From: Manis javanica
Lineage: Eukaryota > Chordata > Mammalia > Pholidota > Manidae
NCBI RefSeq assembly: GCF_040802235.1
Contig: NC_133165.1
Span: 19,191,623 to 19,255,622, forward strand
Reading direction: 5' to 3'
DNA length: 64,000 nucleotides
In this document: positions 43,546 through 56,340 of the stretch, piece after piece
How positions within the stretch are numbered: position 1 is the stretch's first letter
Layout: every line of letters starts with the position of its first letter
Notes under the pieces: model-generated
Seen by the model: only the letters and a program-made list of their open reading frames with translations
Database searches by the model: none
What the model was told of the DNA's origin: nothing
Position numbers and translations under genes: made by a program

Positions 43546-44750
43546 TGATTACTATCTATTATGAACTCTTTGATATCTAATTTGAATCAATAAAGAATAA
43601 ATATGAAAAGAGGCATTTTGGGGGTCACATCTACCAGGGGATACACACTGTGACTCGGTGTGTTTCCCGGGCCCTTTGAGGCCTTGTGTGCTCACTGTGG
43701 GGATCTCATCCTAGAATCAGTAACTCCCACACAGAAGTCTCCAAGAACCACAGTGGTATGAAATTAAGGTCTAATCTAGGCCTGTGGGGAGGCTTTGGCA
43801 GCTATTCTCGGCTTTGCAGTCCCTTCCAGGGCTCACAGCTTGACGATCAGAGCACAGGCTTGCTAGCCTCCACTGCGTCCTGCAGCCCTGGGAACAACCT
43901 GTGCACCCAGCCACAGGTCCTTGCAAGGACATGGGGAGGAGGGCTTTGAAACTTCACCCACCTGCACTTACTATAGCCAAAAAAATCATTACTGAACATG
44001 CCCAAAAGGAAGGATTTTGTAAAACTAACTCAACCTCTTCCAAGTTGATTAAAAAAAAAAAGATGGACATTGCTGATGCCAAGATAGAAACTATCATTCA
44101 GAGACATTCTAAAATAAGTGCTTTTAGTCCACAATTTCTATTGTCCCTGTAATATTCTGTTCTTTCATGCTAATCCTGCTTCCTAGGTCCTAGGGTGTAG
44201 GACTTTAAAAATCAAACCAAAACCAAAAAAGTGACATCTGGGAGCTGACTGAACATAATGAAGATCTCAAAAATAATTAAGGCACATTAGGTGGCTAAGA
44301 TAAAGAAGAAAATCGGATCTTAGATAGTCCATACCATCTTTCTGGAGCGTGCTGCACTGACCTCAAGCCCATGATTCCCTGTGATTGGCCAGGCCACTCG
44401 CTGAGGCGCCCACTGCCGGAGTAGATACGATTCCAGACTCCAGCACAAAGAAACTCAGGGTAAGCTCACCGCATAGACAGGCTGGGGGCCTTTTCTCCCT
44501 GCTGATAACTGCATCATTTTTGTGTAAACATGAAGAATAATGCATCATACTGATGGCTTCTTGGCATATCTCTGATTTGTAGAATACCACCTCCAGGGGA
44601 AATTTTTTATCTTAGAAGAGCTACCTGATCCAACTTTTCAGGCTGTTCAGATCATGTGAACAACTGAACAGGATCTCTGGTTGCCCTATATATAAAGCTA
44701 AGGAATTTCCTGGTAAAAGAATCAACTGAAAAATACAATCCATTAGACGT
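43546..44750. other. Unassigned sequence
   Basis: 43650-43970 and 44330-44470 are GC-richer than their surroundings. No coding signal I trust. Confidence 0.35.
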
Positions 44751-44755
44751 AGTCC

Positions 44756-44860
44756 ATAAAGGACGTCAGATCCTTACTTCCAAACCCAGGGAATCTCTCA
44801 GTGTGGAGCTCAGGAATCTGTTTTTAAGATATTCTCTGGTGATCTGATACAAGAACCATC
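44756..44860 (+). repeat. MER5-like DNA transposon relic
   Basis: CCCAGGGAATCTCTCAGTGTGG, CTCAGGAATCTGTTTTTAAGA and CTCTGGTGAT match the second half of MER5-type hAT relics. Confidence 0.5.
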
Positions 44861-44889
44861 AAGAGATAAAAGCATTTATCTCATTTCCA

Positions 44890-45370
44890 CATTGGCCATT
44901 CATTCAAGAGGCATTTGCCCAGTGTCCCCATGGAATTTATATTCTAATGGTTGTAGGGCGGGGAATATCAAATATGACAGGTCTACACAACACATGGTAT
45001 GAAGTTTGTTCTCTATACACAAATATGGTAGGATATGAAGATAAATTTCAATGGGCTGAGAGAGAGGGAATGCTGCTCAGTTAGATAGGGTGGTCAGGAA
45101 ACCTCTCCAAAACAATGATGTTTGAGCAGAAACCTAGAAGTGGGAGACTTCCCATGTGTGTATCTGAGAGAATATTCCAGTTTGAGACAACAGCAAATGC
45201 AAGGGTCCTGAGGCCAGTATGGCCTGAAAGGAGTGGAGGGTGGTGCCAGATTATGAGGGCCTTATGGGCAACAGTAAGTCCTTGGCTTTTATTACCTTGG
45301 AAGGTTTTTCAGCAGAGCAGGGACATGACCTAATTTACTTTTATGAAGAGATAGCTTAGGGAGATGATTT
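44890..45370 (-). repeat. L2 LINE fragment
   Basis: The order GATAGGGTGGTCAGGAAACC, ATGTTTGAGCAGAAACC, GGGTCCTGAGGCCAG, GGGCCTTATGGGC, GGACATGACC is the reversed L2 consensus over nearly 500 bp. The 72-codon frame inside is not a gene. Confidence 0.65.
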
Positions 45371-45529
45371 TATGAGCCAGAAGATTCTGTGAGCTTACTG
45401 AACTACTTATGACGTGATGATGTGGAGAAAGCTGGGGTTTTTAAAAATATTGATTTGACCACTTATTTGTTAGTAAAAAAAAAAAACATTCATTATAACA
45501 TCTACTCATAGCAAACTTCCTTAAAATGA

Positions 45530-45690
45530 GAGGTTTGAGAATCAAATAAACCAAGTTCAACTTCCAGTTGTGCCTTCATCTTTCTTACTAGTAAAATGGA
45601 ATAATATGCATTTCTAGGTAGCAGTGAAAATAAATGACTATATATGCCTAGCAAGGCACTTGCTTAAAGCTATAATTACTAGTGTTATTT
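45530..45690 (+). repeat. MIR SINE
   Basis: Decayed MIR: CTAGTAAAATGGAATAATATGC and a GCAAGGCACTTGCTTAAAGC end. Confidence 0.5.
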
Positions 45691-45834
45691 TGCTTACATT
45701 GGGTGACTATTACACAAAATGTGAGAATATTCAATATTAGGATGAGTATTTGTCAAATATTGTGAGTCATGTATAATAATTGGTTATCATTTCCATTTAA
45801 TCAATGAGGAAAATACTGGAAGTAATGGTGTGGA

Positions 45835-45990
45835 GAAAAGATCCCAGAGCTGGGTGTCAGTTAATATAAATCCTAATTTCAGTCTAGCAACCAATGGTTA
45901 AACTTTTGTGGACCTCAGTTTCCTTGAGCTTAAAGTGGATGATGTTGCAGCTCTTTCCAGCTGTAAAATGATGCTCACAGTTAGGTCAGA
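45835..45990 (+). repeat. MIR SINE
   Basis: CCCAGAGCTGGGTGTCAG ... GACCTCAGTTTCCTTGAGC ... CTGTAAAATGATG follows MIR order. Confidence 0.55.
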
Positions 45991-46689
45991 CTTTACTACT
46001 GAAGTATTGGCCCTTCTGTCTTTATTACAATGTGCAGCTTCCTCTAAGAAGGTACAGTTGCAATAGAAGATAACTTGGAATAAATATAGAAACATGAGAT
46101 ATTTATTTGATATCCTAGCATTAGACATTTTCCCATAAAGATCTGTTGTCCATATGTAAATGTGGACAAATATAAAAGGGACAAGTATTACAGTATATGT
46201 CTTTTCTCAAAAATGACAAAAAACACAAAACAAAACATTGCATTCTTCCAAAAGAAAATGCAGCCAATTGCCTCCCTATGATATATGAATAAAGAGTAAC
46301 GAGATCCCCTGAAACATTACTAGAGACACAGTGAAGTATTAAAGAACTCAGAAAGGTCATGTTCAAGTGAGGCAAGGTTTGTGGTAAGCTCATAATTTTG
46401 CATATTGTGGTTCTTAGAGGGCTGGCAATGAGTATTTCCTGATGGGTTTCTTTCTCCCTTTGCATATTTATGGCTATTTCTATCCACAATAAATACATTT
46501 ATGCATATATTTCTTATTAAAAATGTTCCCTGCCCTTCAGCCAGCTTCTCCAACCAGGTTTCAGGCAGTACTTTCATATGGAAATGGTTCATCTCCAAGG
46601 TCGTTTCTGTCTCTGTGTATGTGGAAAGGAGAATCCCCTCTTTGGCGTTGCTCTCCAACCCTTATTCCCTGTTCCTCAATCTAAAGCTG

Positions 46690-47060
46690 ATTTCATAGAA
46701 ACAGAGACTAGAATGGTGGCTACCAGGGACTGACGGGAGAGAGCAATCAGGTGGTACAGGTTAAAGGTACAAATTTCCAATTAGAAGGTGAATAAATTCT
46801 GAGGATCTGATGTATAGCATAGTGACTATAGTTAACACAGTATTGAAAGTTACTGAGAGAAGATCTTAAGCAAGGTCTTATCATATACACACACACACAC
46901 ACACACACAGAGTTAACTACTTTATGTGAGATGATGGATGTGTTAATTATCTTGATCTTGGTAACCATTCTACAATGTATAGGAATATCAAATCATCATG
47001 TTATAGACTTTAAATATATACAATTATATTTGTCAATTATTTCTCAGTAAATTAAAAAAA
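46690..47060 (+). mobile_element. L1 3' UTR fragment
   Basis: AGACTAGAATGGTGGCTACCAGG, ATAGCATAGTGACTATAGTTA and the ending ATTTCTCAGTAAATTAAAAAA are L1MA-type 3' UTR blocks. An (AC)n tract (46886-46909) interrupts it. Confidence 0.75.
46886..46909. repeat. (AC)n microsatellite
   Basis: About 12 uninterrupted AC units. Confidence 0.9.
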
Positions 47061-47808
47061 CTGTAGAGGAAAGATATAATTGCAGTCACTTGACACTTTG
47101 GTGTGAACTTAACAGGTCATAATCCCTGAGAGTATCTGTATCTTATTATCTATAGCTCTGTTATTAATTGTGGAAATACAAGGTATGTCTCTTTGGTAAT
47201 GATATATTTTGATGTCTCAAATTCTAGGCATCAGAAAAGTCTGTATGGTGAGACTTTTACAATTTTGTTGTGACCCTGTTTTGTGCAGGAAGAGGAGGGC
47301 CATCCTAACATGATATCACATCGCACATACAGCCCAGCCCAGCCCTACCCCTCCTGTGCTTAACATGTGAGCAGAAGCAGAGCTACCCCAACATCTGTGG
47401 GAAATTAGTGTTTTAAATTTTCTCCTGCATATTTGGTGAGGGCATTTCTAGAGAATAATAAGTCACTAGGATCTTAGAACTTAGGAACTGAATTTCTTCA
47501 AAACTAATGGTCAGGGTTTTTTTTTTTCTTGTCCCATAGTATTCAGTGACACAAATCATCTTATCCGTACAACCTCCAAGGGAGTAGGGAGAAAGATCTC
47601 CCAATGGAGAATCTAATCCCAACAAACCTCCTCAATAGACAGATGGGGAAAAGAGGGCCATTTGAACCACATTCAGGCCTGTGGACAAACTTATACAATT
47701 GAGAAATTTTCTTTAAGAAAAAGAATGCACAATCATGAATGAAACATTAGGTATTCAAGCAAATATCTACTCATAATGAGAAATCACAACACTTTTCAAA
47801 TTTTGAAG
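47061..47808. other. Unassigned sequence
   Basis: No gene or named repeat seen. Confidence 0.4.
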
Positions 47809-47823
47809 AGCTAATACCACCAA
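47809..47823. repeat. Left target-site duplication of ORF2-less L1
   Basis: AGCTAATACCACCAA here and AGCTAATACCATCAA at 49938-49952 differ by one base and bracket the element. Confidence 0.8.
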
Positions 47824-49937
47824 GTGGGGAAAATGATGGTGGAGTAGGAAGGCAAGGTGGAAACTGCCTCCCCAAAACACATAAAACATGAAAATACAGC
47901 AAATACAACTAAACCTGAAAATGACCTGAAGATTGCAGAACAGACCACCTACACGTGGGGAAGAAGAGAAGACCTCACAGAAAAGGGTAAAGTGGCAGAG
48001 CTGTGATCTGAGGGAACCCAAGCCTTCCCCCACCCCAACCCACAGGTGGGAGGAAGAGGGGTGGAGTGGGGAGGTGGGAAGTACTCAAGATCCCTGAATA
48101 CTTGGCCCTGGAGATCTGCTCCAGGAGCAGGAGCCCACATTACATGGTGTCCTGGTGATTAGTGTGGCTGGATACCAAGGACAGGTGGAACACCTGGGGA
48201 GGCTGAGATCCCATCTGCTTGTGAGAACAGGCACCCTCCACCAGTATCCCTGAGACAAAAGCAAAGTGGGCAGTTTGAAAGACTTCCCAGCAGCGGGAGT
48301 GATGCCAGAGGGGCAAGGGTTGGATGGAGCTCTCTTCTCAGAGAAAAGCCAGGTGGGTGATACCTCCCCAACCTGCCCTTGGTCCAACAGGTCAGGAACT
48401 CTCAGGAGCCTTAGACGCTTCATTCCCCTCATGGCCTCGCCCACAGCAACTTCAGCAACACAGCCCTGAGTGCCCTCCCTGGGCACATGGCTGGCAGACA
48501 ACCCACTTCGCCTGGCAGTAGTGTCAGGCTTTGCTGCCTACTAAGCAGAGGGAGACCCTCCCCTCATTTTTGGCTCCATTTCAGCCCACCTGGAAAATGC
48601 CCACAGGAGCCATCCCCAAGAGCTCCTTCCTCCCTGCAGGTGTCCAAGCCGGGGGCTGTGCATCAGGCTTGGGCAGAGCTGCACATCTGCCTGCCCACCC
48701 CATTAAACCTGCAGCCCCCCCATTGCTGCAGACCAGGCAGAGGGCAGCCCACCCACAGCAGTTCCAGCAGAGAATTCTGTGCTGATCAGAAAGGCGCAGT
48801 GGAAGCAAACTGCCTGCCCAGACTCAGACCACTACAAGCCATACAGAAAGGCAGCTTTGCCCACTGCATGCCAACAGTTGGGCTGGCCGCACCGAAAAGT
48901 AAAGAGTCTTGAGCTTCTAGGCACCAGAGGATGCCTCCTTCACAAAGCTATTACTCCATAGGCCAGGAGGCAGCAGAGCCACCTAATACAAAGGAAGAAA
49001 CACAAGAACCCTGACAAAAATGAGGAGGCAAAGGAATATGTTCCAAACAAAATTACAAGACAAGACACCAGAAAGAGGGCTGAATGAAACAGAGGTAACC
49101 AATCTTTCTGATAAAGATTTCAAAATAAAAGTCATAAACATGCTCATAGATCTAAAGAAAAATATTCAAGATCTCAGGGAGGACTTCAACAAAAAGATAA
49201 AATACCTACAAAAAAGCCACTCAGAGCTGAAGAATATAGTATCTGAAATGAAACATACAATGGAGGGATTTAAGAGTAGATTATTTCAGGTTGAGGAAGC
49301 TGTAAATGAAATGGAAATTAGGGGAGAGGAAAGCAATGAGGCCAAAAAACAGAGAAAAAAAGATTTCTAGGAATGAAAGAATTATAAGAGAGCTGTGTGA
49401 AAAGCCAAATGGAACAATATTCACATAATAGGGGTACCAGAAGGAGAAGAGGGACACAAAGGGATAGAAAGTCTCTTTGAGTAAATAATTGTTGGAAACT
49501 TCACCATCTGGGGAAGGAAAAGAGACACTCAGGTCATGGAAGCACAGAGAGCCCCTAACAAAAGGAACCCCAGGAAGACAACACCAAGACATATAATTAA
49601 AATGGCAAAGATCAAGGATAAGGAGAGAGCATTGAAAGCAGCCAGAGAGAGAAAAAGATTACTTATAAAGGAAATCCAATCAGGCTATCAGCAGAAACTT
49701 TACAGACCAAAGGGAGTGGCATGATATATTTAGTGTAATGAAACAGAAGGACCTCTGGTCATGGGGACAGCAGTACAGCATGGAGAATATAGTCCATGAT
49801 TCTATAATATCTTACTATGTTAAGAGATCATAATGCACTAGAGGGGGTGAGGATTTAATAATATGTGTAACTGTGAAACACTGTTGTATATTTGAAACCA
49901 ACATAAGATTGTATATAAATGTGACTTTAATAAAAAA
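47824..49937 (+). mobile_element. ORF2-less L1 (HAL1-like), complete insertion
   Basis: A 2.1-kb element with 15-bp target duplications and a terminal A run. It has an L1 5' UTR (47824 to about 49010, sharing blocks with the L1 5' UTR at 37350-38470), ORF1 sequence (49020-49730), then passes directly into a 3' UTR (about 49745-49937) with no ORF2. That is the half-LINE layout: ORF1 kept, endonuclease-reverse transcriptase absent. It must have moved by another L1's machinery. Large frames at 48085-48912 lie in the 5' UTR and are not genes. Confidence 0.75.
49020..49724 (+). pseudogene. L1 ORF1 of the ORF2-less element, broken
   Basis: The first frame (49020-49370, 116 codons) has the coiled coil (NMLIDLKKNIQDLREDFNKK, later MEGFKSRLFQVEEAVNEME). 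After frame breaks, 49536-49724 gives the C-terminal part (PRHIIKMAKIKDKERALKAA). Intervening RNA-recognition-region sequence (LFE, GIPEGE-like at about 49430) is in broken frames. ORF1 protein normally trimerises and binds L1 RNA; this copy cannot make it whole. Confidence 0.75.
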
Positions 49938-49952
49938 AGCTAATACCATCAA

Positions 49953-52085
49953 TATTTAAAAATCCCAAAGCTATCATACTATTCTTACTAGTCATCTGCT
50001 GTACACACCTCTGTTATGCTTTCCTACCTTTTGACTGCATTCTCTTTAATCATTTCTGCATATGATCATTTCACAACATTTTCTAATTGGAGAGATTGCA
50101 AAGTAATTTGATCTTTCCTCCAACAAGGTTGAGCAAAGTTTGTTTTTATTATAATTTCAGTTTTGTAATTCTTATTAGTAAGATTGTGTAAATTTTCAGA
50201 TTATTGTCAAATTTAGGGACATCGCTGCCAAGTTTCCTTCATGTTTGAACTGAAAGCTTCTCTGGGCATTTAAGTATTCTTGAGAATGACTAATTTTTAA
50301 AAACTTTCTAAACTGATGACAGCCATTAACCAGTTTGTCATCCATGCTCTCACTGTGGTTATATAAAATAAAATTTGTGGCATTTTCATAGCTACCAGCA
50401 TTTCATGTTGTCCAGCTGGGGGAAAAAAGATAGTAATTTGATAGGGAAAAATTAAAGAAGACATAAAGAGAATAAACTAAAAAGAATACAGAATATAGAA
50501 ATATCAGATCATAGGAGCAGCTACTATCTTCAGGGATGAACTAGAGTAACCAAAACACTATCAGCCCAACTAGGACTGAGGTACAAACACTGAATAGCTG
50601 TGATGCACTGAAGGGCAGAGAAATTGCTGTGGTGCCCACTGATGGAACTTGCTGGAAATCGGCACCATAGGGTGCTGGGGAAATCTGATCATGGGGAGAT
50701 GATCCCTTGAGGCACTCCTCCACAAAACTGTCCAGGGGCCTTGCTAAGGGGAGCTGCAGTTCACTGGCAGGGAAACCAGATGGATACCGCAGCCTGCAGG
50801 AGACTGGTGCTGGAGAAGCTGTGTGCAGAAGCTACTGTGTCCTGCAGGAACCTGCCCAATCACACCAGAATCAGCACCCTCTGCTGAGGAAGTGTTGGCG
50901 CTGGCAGGGAAGGAAAATTATTTAAAGGGCCCAGGTCCATTTTTCAAAGAGCAGACAAAAAGTATAATTTGAAACTGAAAGGCAATGCATCAATAACCAC
51001 AAATAAATGAATTCAATAATAAACTTAAATCTTTCTCCATGTGATCAACTTCCTCAGTTGAGTATCAAATATCCAAGAATTTTTTTCTTCTTAAGTTACT
51101 GCTCTTGTTATGCTCTGAAAATTTTTTTTACCATTTGCTTCTTGCTGTCAGAATAACTTCTGCTGAGTTTACTGTTCTTTACCATTTTTTTAGTATTTCA
51201 TTAAATTTTTATCAGAATTATTCTGAATTCTTTAATAAATATAAAGCCGACAAAAGAAGGTAACATCATATATTCCCAAATCAAATATCTATCATTTCTG
51301 GCTGGTTTTGTTGAAACATTCCAAAATGGCTTTCCAAATTGCAGTCAAAGGGACATATTTCCAACTCCACTTTCCTCAATTGGATTCTAAAAGTGCCCAC
51401 TGCCATCACCATGCCATTTGACTGACGGAAAGTCTAATATATGGCAAGTCTTAGTGGAAAGAAACCATCATTAAAATATCTTACTTTTGCCAATTAAAAA
51501 AAAAACGTGATCATATAAAAAATATAATCATGTAAAATTATATAGTTACATAGCAGCAGAGCGTGACTGCCAGCTCCTTTCTTTCCCATCATGTTAAATT
51601 CTCTAGTCCATTCTGTACACTTTTTAAAGACAGACTCTCATGCCATGACAAGCCCATACTGGGACCAGACAAAAAAAGTGACTCCAGATGTCCCTATAGG
51701 TGTCTAGGCCTGCTCCCCTCTGCTCCTCAGCTCGCAGCTTTCTAGATACCTTGGATGTGTTCCACACCACATCTTGGCCGCTGTTTTTTGACTAGCCCAA
51801 GGGCTGAAATTCTTCAGAATTGAAAAGCAGGCAGGTATTGTAAATAAGAAGCATCTCTGTTAGGAGAGGAGGGTTTATGAAGGACAGGAGGGACATTTCC
51901 CATCAAAAGGAAGGCCATTGCAATACAGAGATACCCTGCACAGCATAATTATTCTTCTGACTTTTCAAAAGAAGATGAAATCTGGACTTCATGGTAGATC
52001 TTCCACATATTAGAGATGAGTGACTGATCTAAAGATCTTTAAAACACAGTGGGTCATCATTTTTTTGGAGTAAATATATCTGACA
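49953..52085. other. Unassigned sequence
   Basis: 50560-50930 is GC-richer and repeat-like in style but unassigned. The rest is AT-rich. No gene recognised. Confidence 0.35.
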
Positions 52086-52089
52086 GAGC

Positions 52090-52335
52090 ACTCAACCAAA
52101 AATGGCCATCCTCCACCTTTCCCGTCCCACCATCCAGTCACATCATCTTGTTTTATCACAGTAACAGCTACCTGACATGTACTACTTTTACCACCTTACC
52201 TTTATCTGTTTATTGTCACCCACATACGTACAAAGGCTCCTTGTGTCACTCGCTCACTGCTATATTCCTCGCAGTGCGAACAGTGCCTGACATACAGCAC
52301 ACTCAACGCGCCTGTTGAATGAATGAATGATTTGG
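52090..52335 (+). repeat. L2 LINE 3' end
   Basis: GCTCCTTGTGTCACTCGCTC, ACAGTGCCTGACATACAGC, and the terminal TGTTGAATGAATGAATGA are the L2 3' terminus in sense. Confidence 0.65.
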
Positions 52336-53300
52336 GATTTAATGCCTTTAAACTTGTCACCTTTTGCTTCTTTTCAATATGAATGTAAGGGTATTCCTTC
52401 TGGTCCTAGGAACATGGTTAGCTCTTTGCCCAAGTGAGCCTCCCTTCTGTTCGGGCCTCAAACTGACAGGGAAAGAGATGTACACATAATTATATTCATG
52501 TCCACCTCAAAAAACTTACGGGTTTTAATATAAAACACTATAAATCAAGATTTTAAAATTTACATTTCAGCTGATTTAAATTTCATTTACATTTTAATTA
52601 CATTTCAATCAAGAACATTAGTATGTTGATCAGAGTCTAAGCTTCACATATCTTTTGTGAAAATTATGAGATAACCGATAGAAAATATAATAAACATAAA
52701 AACCCCAAATTGTTGTTCCATGAAAGTAGTTTTTTTGTTTGTTTTGTTTTGTTTTAATATGTTAATATCTGTGCTTCTCATTATAGGGATGAGTTTTAAG
52801 AAACTGAGGTTTGATGAAGCATCTTGACACGTCCTCTAATTTGCCCCTGAATACATATATTGAACATGGAGCCATATAATATGGATTATTAGATCTATTC
52901 TTTTTAGAACAGAGCCAGGTAGGCTGACGAGTTCATTTGATCTTCCTTTTTGAGAATGTAAGACAAAAGACTTTCTGTTTCCACTGGTTAGAATTTGTCA
53001 TAAGTTTTGACATTAAAGATAATGTTTGCTACTACCGAACTGGTCTCTTTAAAACTGAAGCCTAATCCACAGTGTCGTACCTCATGTGAACAGAACAGAT
53101 GGCAGCTATGGTAGGAAAGGACAATGGGTTGAGCAATTGTAAGCATTTTTCAAGCCCTGATCAGAAGAGAGAGCATCATCCTAGATACACCAGGCCTGCC
53201 ATCTTTGATATAAAAATCCATCATTAGAAATATGCCACTCACTCCGTTGCTCTGATTCCCTCCTCTCTGGTTTCCCACACAGATTTGCTGCCCTAAAGCA
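52336..53300. other. Unassigned AT-rich sequence
   Basis: A GTTTT-type simple repeat lies at 52731-52755. No gene is seen. Confidence 0.4.
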
Positions 53301-53304
53301 CATC

Positions 53305-53485
53305 TGGTCCCGGTCAAGCTGCCCATCAGAATTACCAAGGGAGCACTTAAAAAAATACCAATGCTGGAGCCTCTCCTGTGGCCGACTGAACCAGATTCCG
53401 TAAGGGTGGGGCTTGGCATACGTATTTTTAAAGCTCCCTTGTCGATTCTAAAATGAAGCCAAGGTAGAAAACCACTGGCCTACAG
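53305..53485 (+). repeat. MER5A-like hAT relic
   Basis: CATCAGAATTACCAAGGGAGC, ACTGAACCAGATTCCG, GGTGGGGCTTGGCATACG and the end GGTAGAAAACCACTGGCC follow MER5A order. Confidence 0.7.
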
Positions 53486-53624
53486 GAGACAATGTGCTCA
53501 GATTTCCTTGCCCCAAATCCCTGTCATAGATCATAATTCCTTGTATGATCTGAGCACTCTCTACCCCACTGAGCCCGTCACCTACCACATTCTTCTTGCT
53601 CCCCGTATTCCAGCCATACTGGCT

Positions 53625-54000
53625 CTATTAGTTACCTATTGCTGCCTAATAAGTCACCCTAAAACTTAAAAACACAAATGCATACTATCTGACAGTCTCA
53701 GTGGGCCACGAATCCCAGTACAAATTAGGTGCCCCTGTGCCTCGGGGTCTCCCCTCAGGCTGCAGCCAGCTGAGAACAGGCTTATCTGAGGCTCAGCCTG
53801 GGGGGATTCACCTCCAAGCTGCTCACATGGGACTTTGGTGCTTCCTGGCTGTTGGGCTGAAGGCCTCAGGTTCTCCTTGCTGGCAGGAGACCAGAGGCTT
53901 CCCTCAGTTCTATGCCACATGGACCACACCATGGGGCAGCTCGAGACTGCTTGCTTTATCAGAACCAGTGTGTTGAGGGTTTCCAAGACCACCTCCACCT
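53625..54000 (-). repeat. MaLR/other LTR-like relic
   Basis: TTACCTATTGCTGCCTAATAAGTCACC, TCCTGGCTGTTGGGCTGAAGGCC and ACCACACCATGGGGCAGC are blocks of a common mammalian repeat in reverse. The 91-149 codon frames on both strands (53666-54212) come from it. Confidence 0.5.
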
Positions 54001-54735
54001 TCAGATGAGCTAGAAGCACTCCCAGCCAGCTCATACAGGACAGAGGCACAGGCAGAGGCTGGAGGAGTCCATGCGCAGGCTCCCTTCGGCGCCCCCTTCC
54101 CTGGAGGTCTCGCACTCAGCACACTCCTCCCAGCAGACACTGCAGCCGTATGTGTGCCCTGGGAAGCCCGCTGAAGACTCAGCACCCGAGGATTTCCCCG
54201 GGGGCTGGTCACACGGACACCACTGACTAAGTACTAAACTCCCAGACGCCCGGGAAGCCAGCAGGTGTTCAGCATTAGCATACTGTTTGCCCAGCCTAGG
54301 CGTGGTGAGCAACATTTATCACTCAGGGAACTGTCTACCAGCCAAGTTCCAATGTCAGCCAAGGGCCAGTCTTACGGGCTGGTCTTTCTAAGGATAGTGG
54401 TCTCGGGTGTTAACTTTTCTTCTGGCCAGTGAAAAAACAAAACAGCAAAAAAAAAAAAAAAAAAAAAGTGCCGGCACCAAAGCAACCTTCTTGCAAGCTA
54501 ACATACTGGCAGTGACGGCTCCCCATCTCTGCTGCATTCTGTTCATTGGGAGCTAGTTACTGCATTTGGTTCACATTCAAGGGGAGGGAATTTCATAAGG
54601 GTATGAACACCAGTAGCCAGAGATCATGGAGAGTTATCTCAGAGGCTGCCGACCACATCACTCTACTTTTCGTTCCTCAAACACCCCCATGATTATTTCT
54701 ATCTCAGACCCTTTAAGGGTGATATTTCCTTTTTC
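54001..54735. other. Unassigned, with long poly(A)
   Basis: An A24-like run at 54444-54467 suggests an old retroposed tail on the plus strand, but no target duplication or source sequence is recognised. Confidence 0.4.
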
Positions 54736-54739
54736 TTGT

Positions 54740-55020
54740 ATTTTCTTCACTTCCTTCATTCAGATTTCCTGAAGGACACCTTCCCCGATTATCCAATTTA
54801 AAATAGCACACACTCCTTCTTAACAATTTTTATCCTTTTAACCTCCTATATTTTTCTTTATAACAGCTACCATTATCTGCAGTTATATACTTATTTGTTG
54901 ATAAAATTGTGCAAATTGCATGACACTAATGATTTTCTGTTTTGTTCACTGTTTATGCAAAGATACTGTTATATCTCATACATCGTAAACACTTAAAACT
55001 CATTAAATGAATAAATAAGC
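54740..55020 (+). repeat. L2 LINE 3' fragment
   Basis: TTTCCTGAAGGACACCTTCCCC, a TACTTATTTGTTGAT block, and the CGTAAACACTTAAAACTCATTAAATGAATAAA end match L2 sense order. Confidence 0.5.
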
Positions 55021-55264
55021 AGAATTTCAAATGACTCAAAAGCTTAATTTTTAGTGGAAATAAATATAGTTTATACATCATTCTCTTATGAGTTTGTTTT
55101 TTCTGAGTCTATCTCTAAATCAACTTTGTCTAAAGTGCAATATGGGGTTGCTGAGCCTACAGAGCTGAGGACCAGGCCTCACGGAGATAATGCCAACCTA
55201 GAGGTCTGCCCAAGTCTCCAGTGATATGCCTGAGATGGCACCTCTGTCTCATCAATAAGCTCAT

Positions 55265-55365
55265 GATGTACCTCCTTCACAAGTATTTACCAGGGGTCCC
55301 CCTGTATCAAGCACTGTGCCAGAAAAGAATCCAATTGTGAATAAGACAATTTGTCTTCAATTAGC
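55265..55365 (-). repeat. L2 LINE fragment
   Basis: AAGCACTGTGCCAGAAAAGAATCC with AATAAGACAATTTGTC is reverse L2. Confidence 0.45.
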
Positions 55366-56135
55366 CCAGTAAAGAGTCTTAGATCAATCGAGATGTAACA
55401 GAATATAAACAGACCATTTAAAAAAGATCTACCAACAAAGGCAATACTACATATAGCTTTTAAATGTAGAGCAAAATCACTACAAATTCATTTTAAAATT
55501 CAATATTTAGATGAAATTAGGAACATATTAACAAGGGCAACATTTATCAAGTATTGTCTGCTAGTCATTGTCCTGTATATATATATGTGTGTGTTGTATA
55601 ATATGGGTGTAGTATCTAAATCAGTGAAAGTTCTTGGTAGCCAGTGAAGCGAACTGGTTGATGACCCTACACGAGAGTTTAATCAAAGGCTATTGGTTGC
55701 TCACAGAATTGCCTGGAAACCTGGAGACAGGCTTTCAGCTGAATTTCCAGAACTGGACTGATGAGGAAACTGCTGTCACTATCACAAAGCACGAATGGCA
55801 CTATGTGCACTGACACCCCTTCTGCACTGGCACCAGCTTTAACGCAGCTGGCATGGCCCATGCCAGTGCATCAGAGCCCTGACCTCAGTGCTCAGTGCAA
55901 CCACCTGCCATTCTGCTGTGCCTCTAGGTAGAGTTCCCCAGCCTCCCCTCCTGTGCCATTAGTTCCTGCATCAAAACCTGATTGTAGCAGAAGAGTGATG
56001 CCCAAGGCCATGTGTCTATACGCTCCCTGCAAGGAAACCCAGGAAACAAGGCACTGAGCACTTCAGGGCTGGACGATCTTTGTCTCGCCCAGAACTCACA
56101 AATGCGAACCTCTGTAACATCACAAGAGTTTAGAT
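55366..56135. other. Unassigned sequence
   Basis: Short TA/TG-rich stretch at 55575-55600. No gene recognised. Confidence 0.4.
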
Positions 56136-56139
56136 GCTG

Positions 56140-56340
56140 AGAAGCCTGAAATTATGGTAGTATTTATCCTCACACCAACTTTGGACATGAGTATTATTTT
56201 CCAAAAATCAGAGTTGAGGAGATACCTTATCTAAGATCACGCAGTTAATGAGTGTCAATGTGAGGGCTCAAACTCAGGTATGTGTGGCTCCAAAGCCACA
56301 TTTTTAGCCAAAATTCTGTACTCCCACTTCTCTGGAGGAA
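56140..56340 (-). repeat. MIR SINE
   Basis: CCTTATCTAAGATCACGCAGTTAATGAG and CTCAAACTCAGGTATGTGTGGCTCC is the reversed MIR core. Confidence 0.65.

Noticed and set aside
48085-48961. Cluster of 65-141 codon frames on both strands
   Set aside because: They lie in the GC-rich 5' UTR of the ORF2-less L1 and show no domain.
53666-54315. Frames of 91-149 codons on both strands
   Set aside because: They overlap an ancient LTR-like relic and adjacent GC-rich DNA and have Pro/Gly/Ser-rich, composition-driven sequences.
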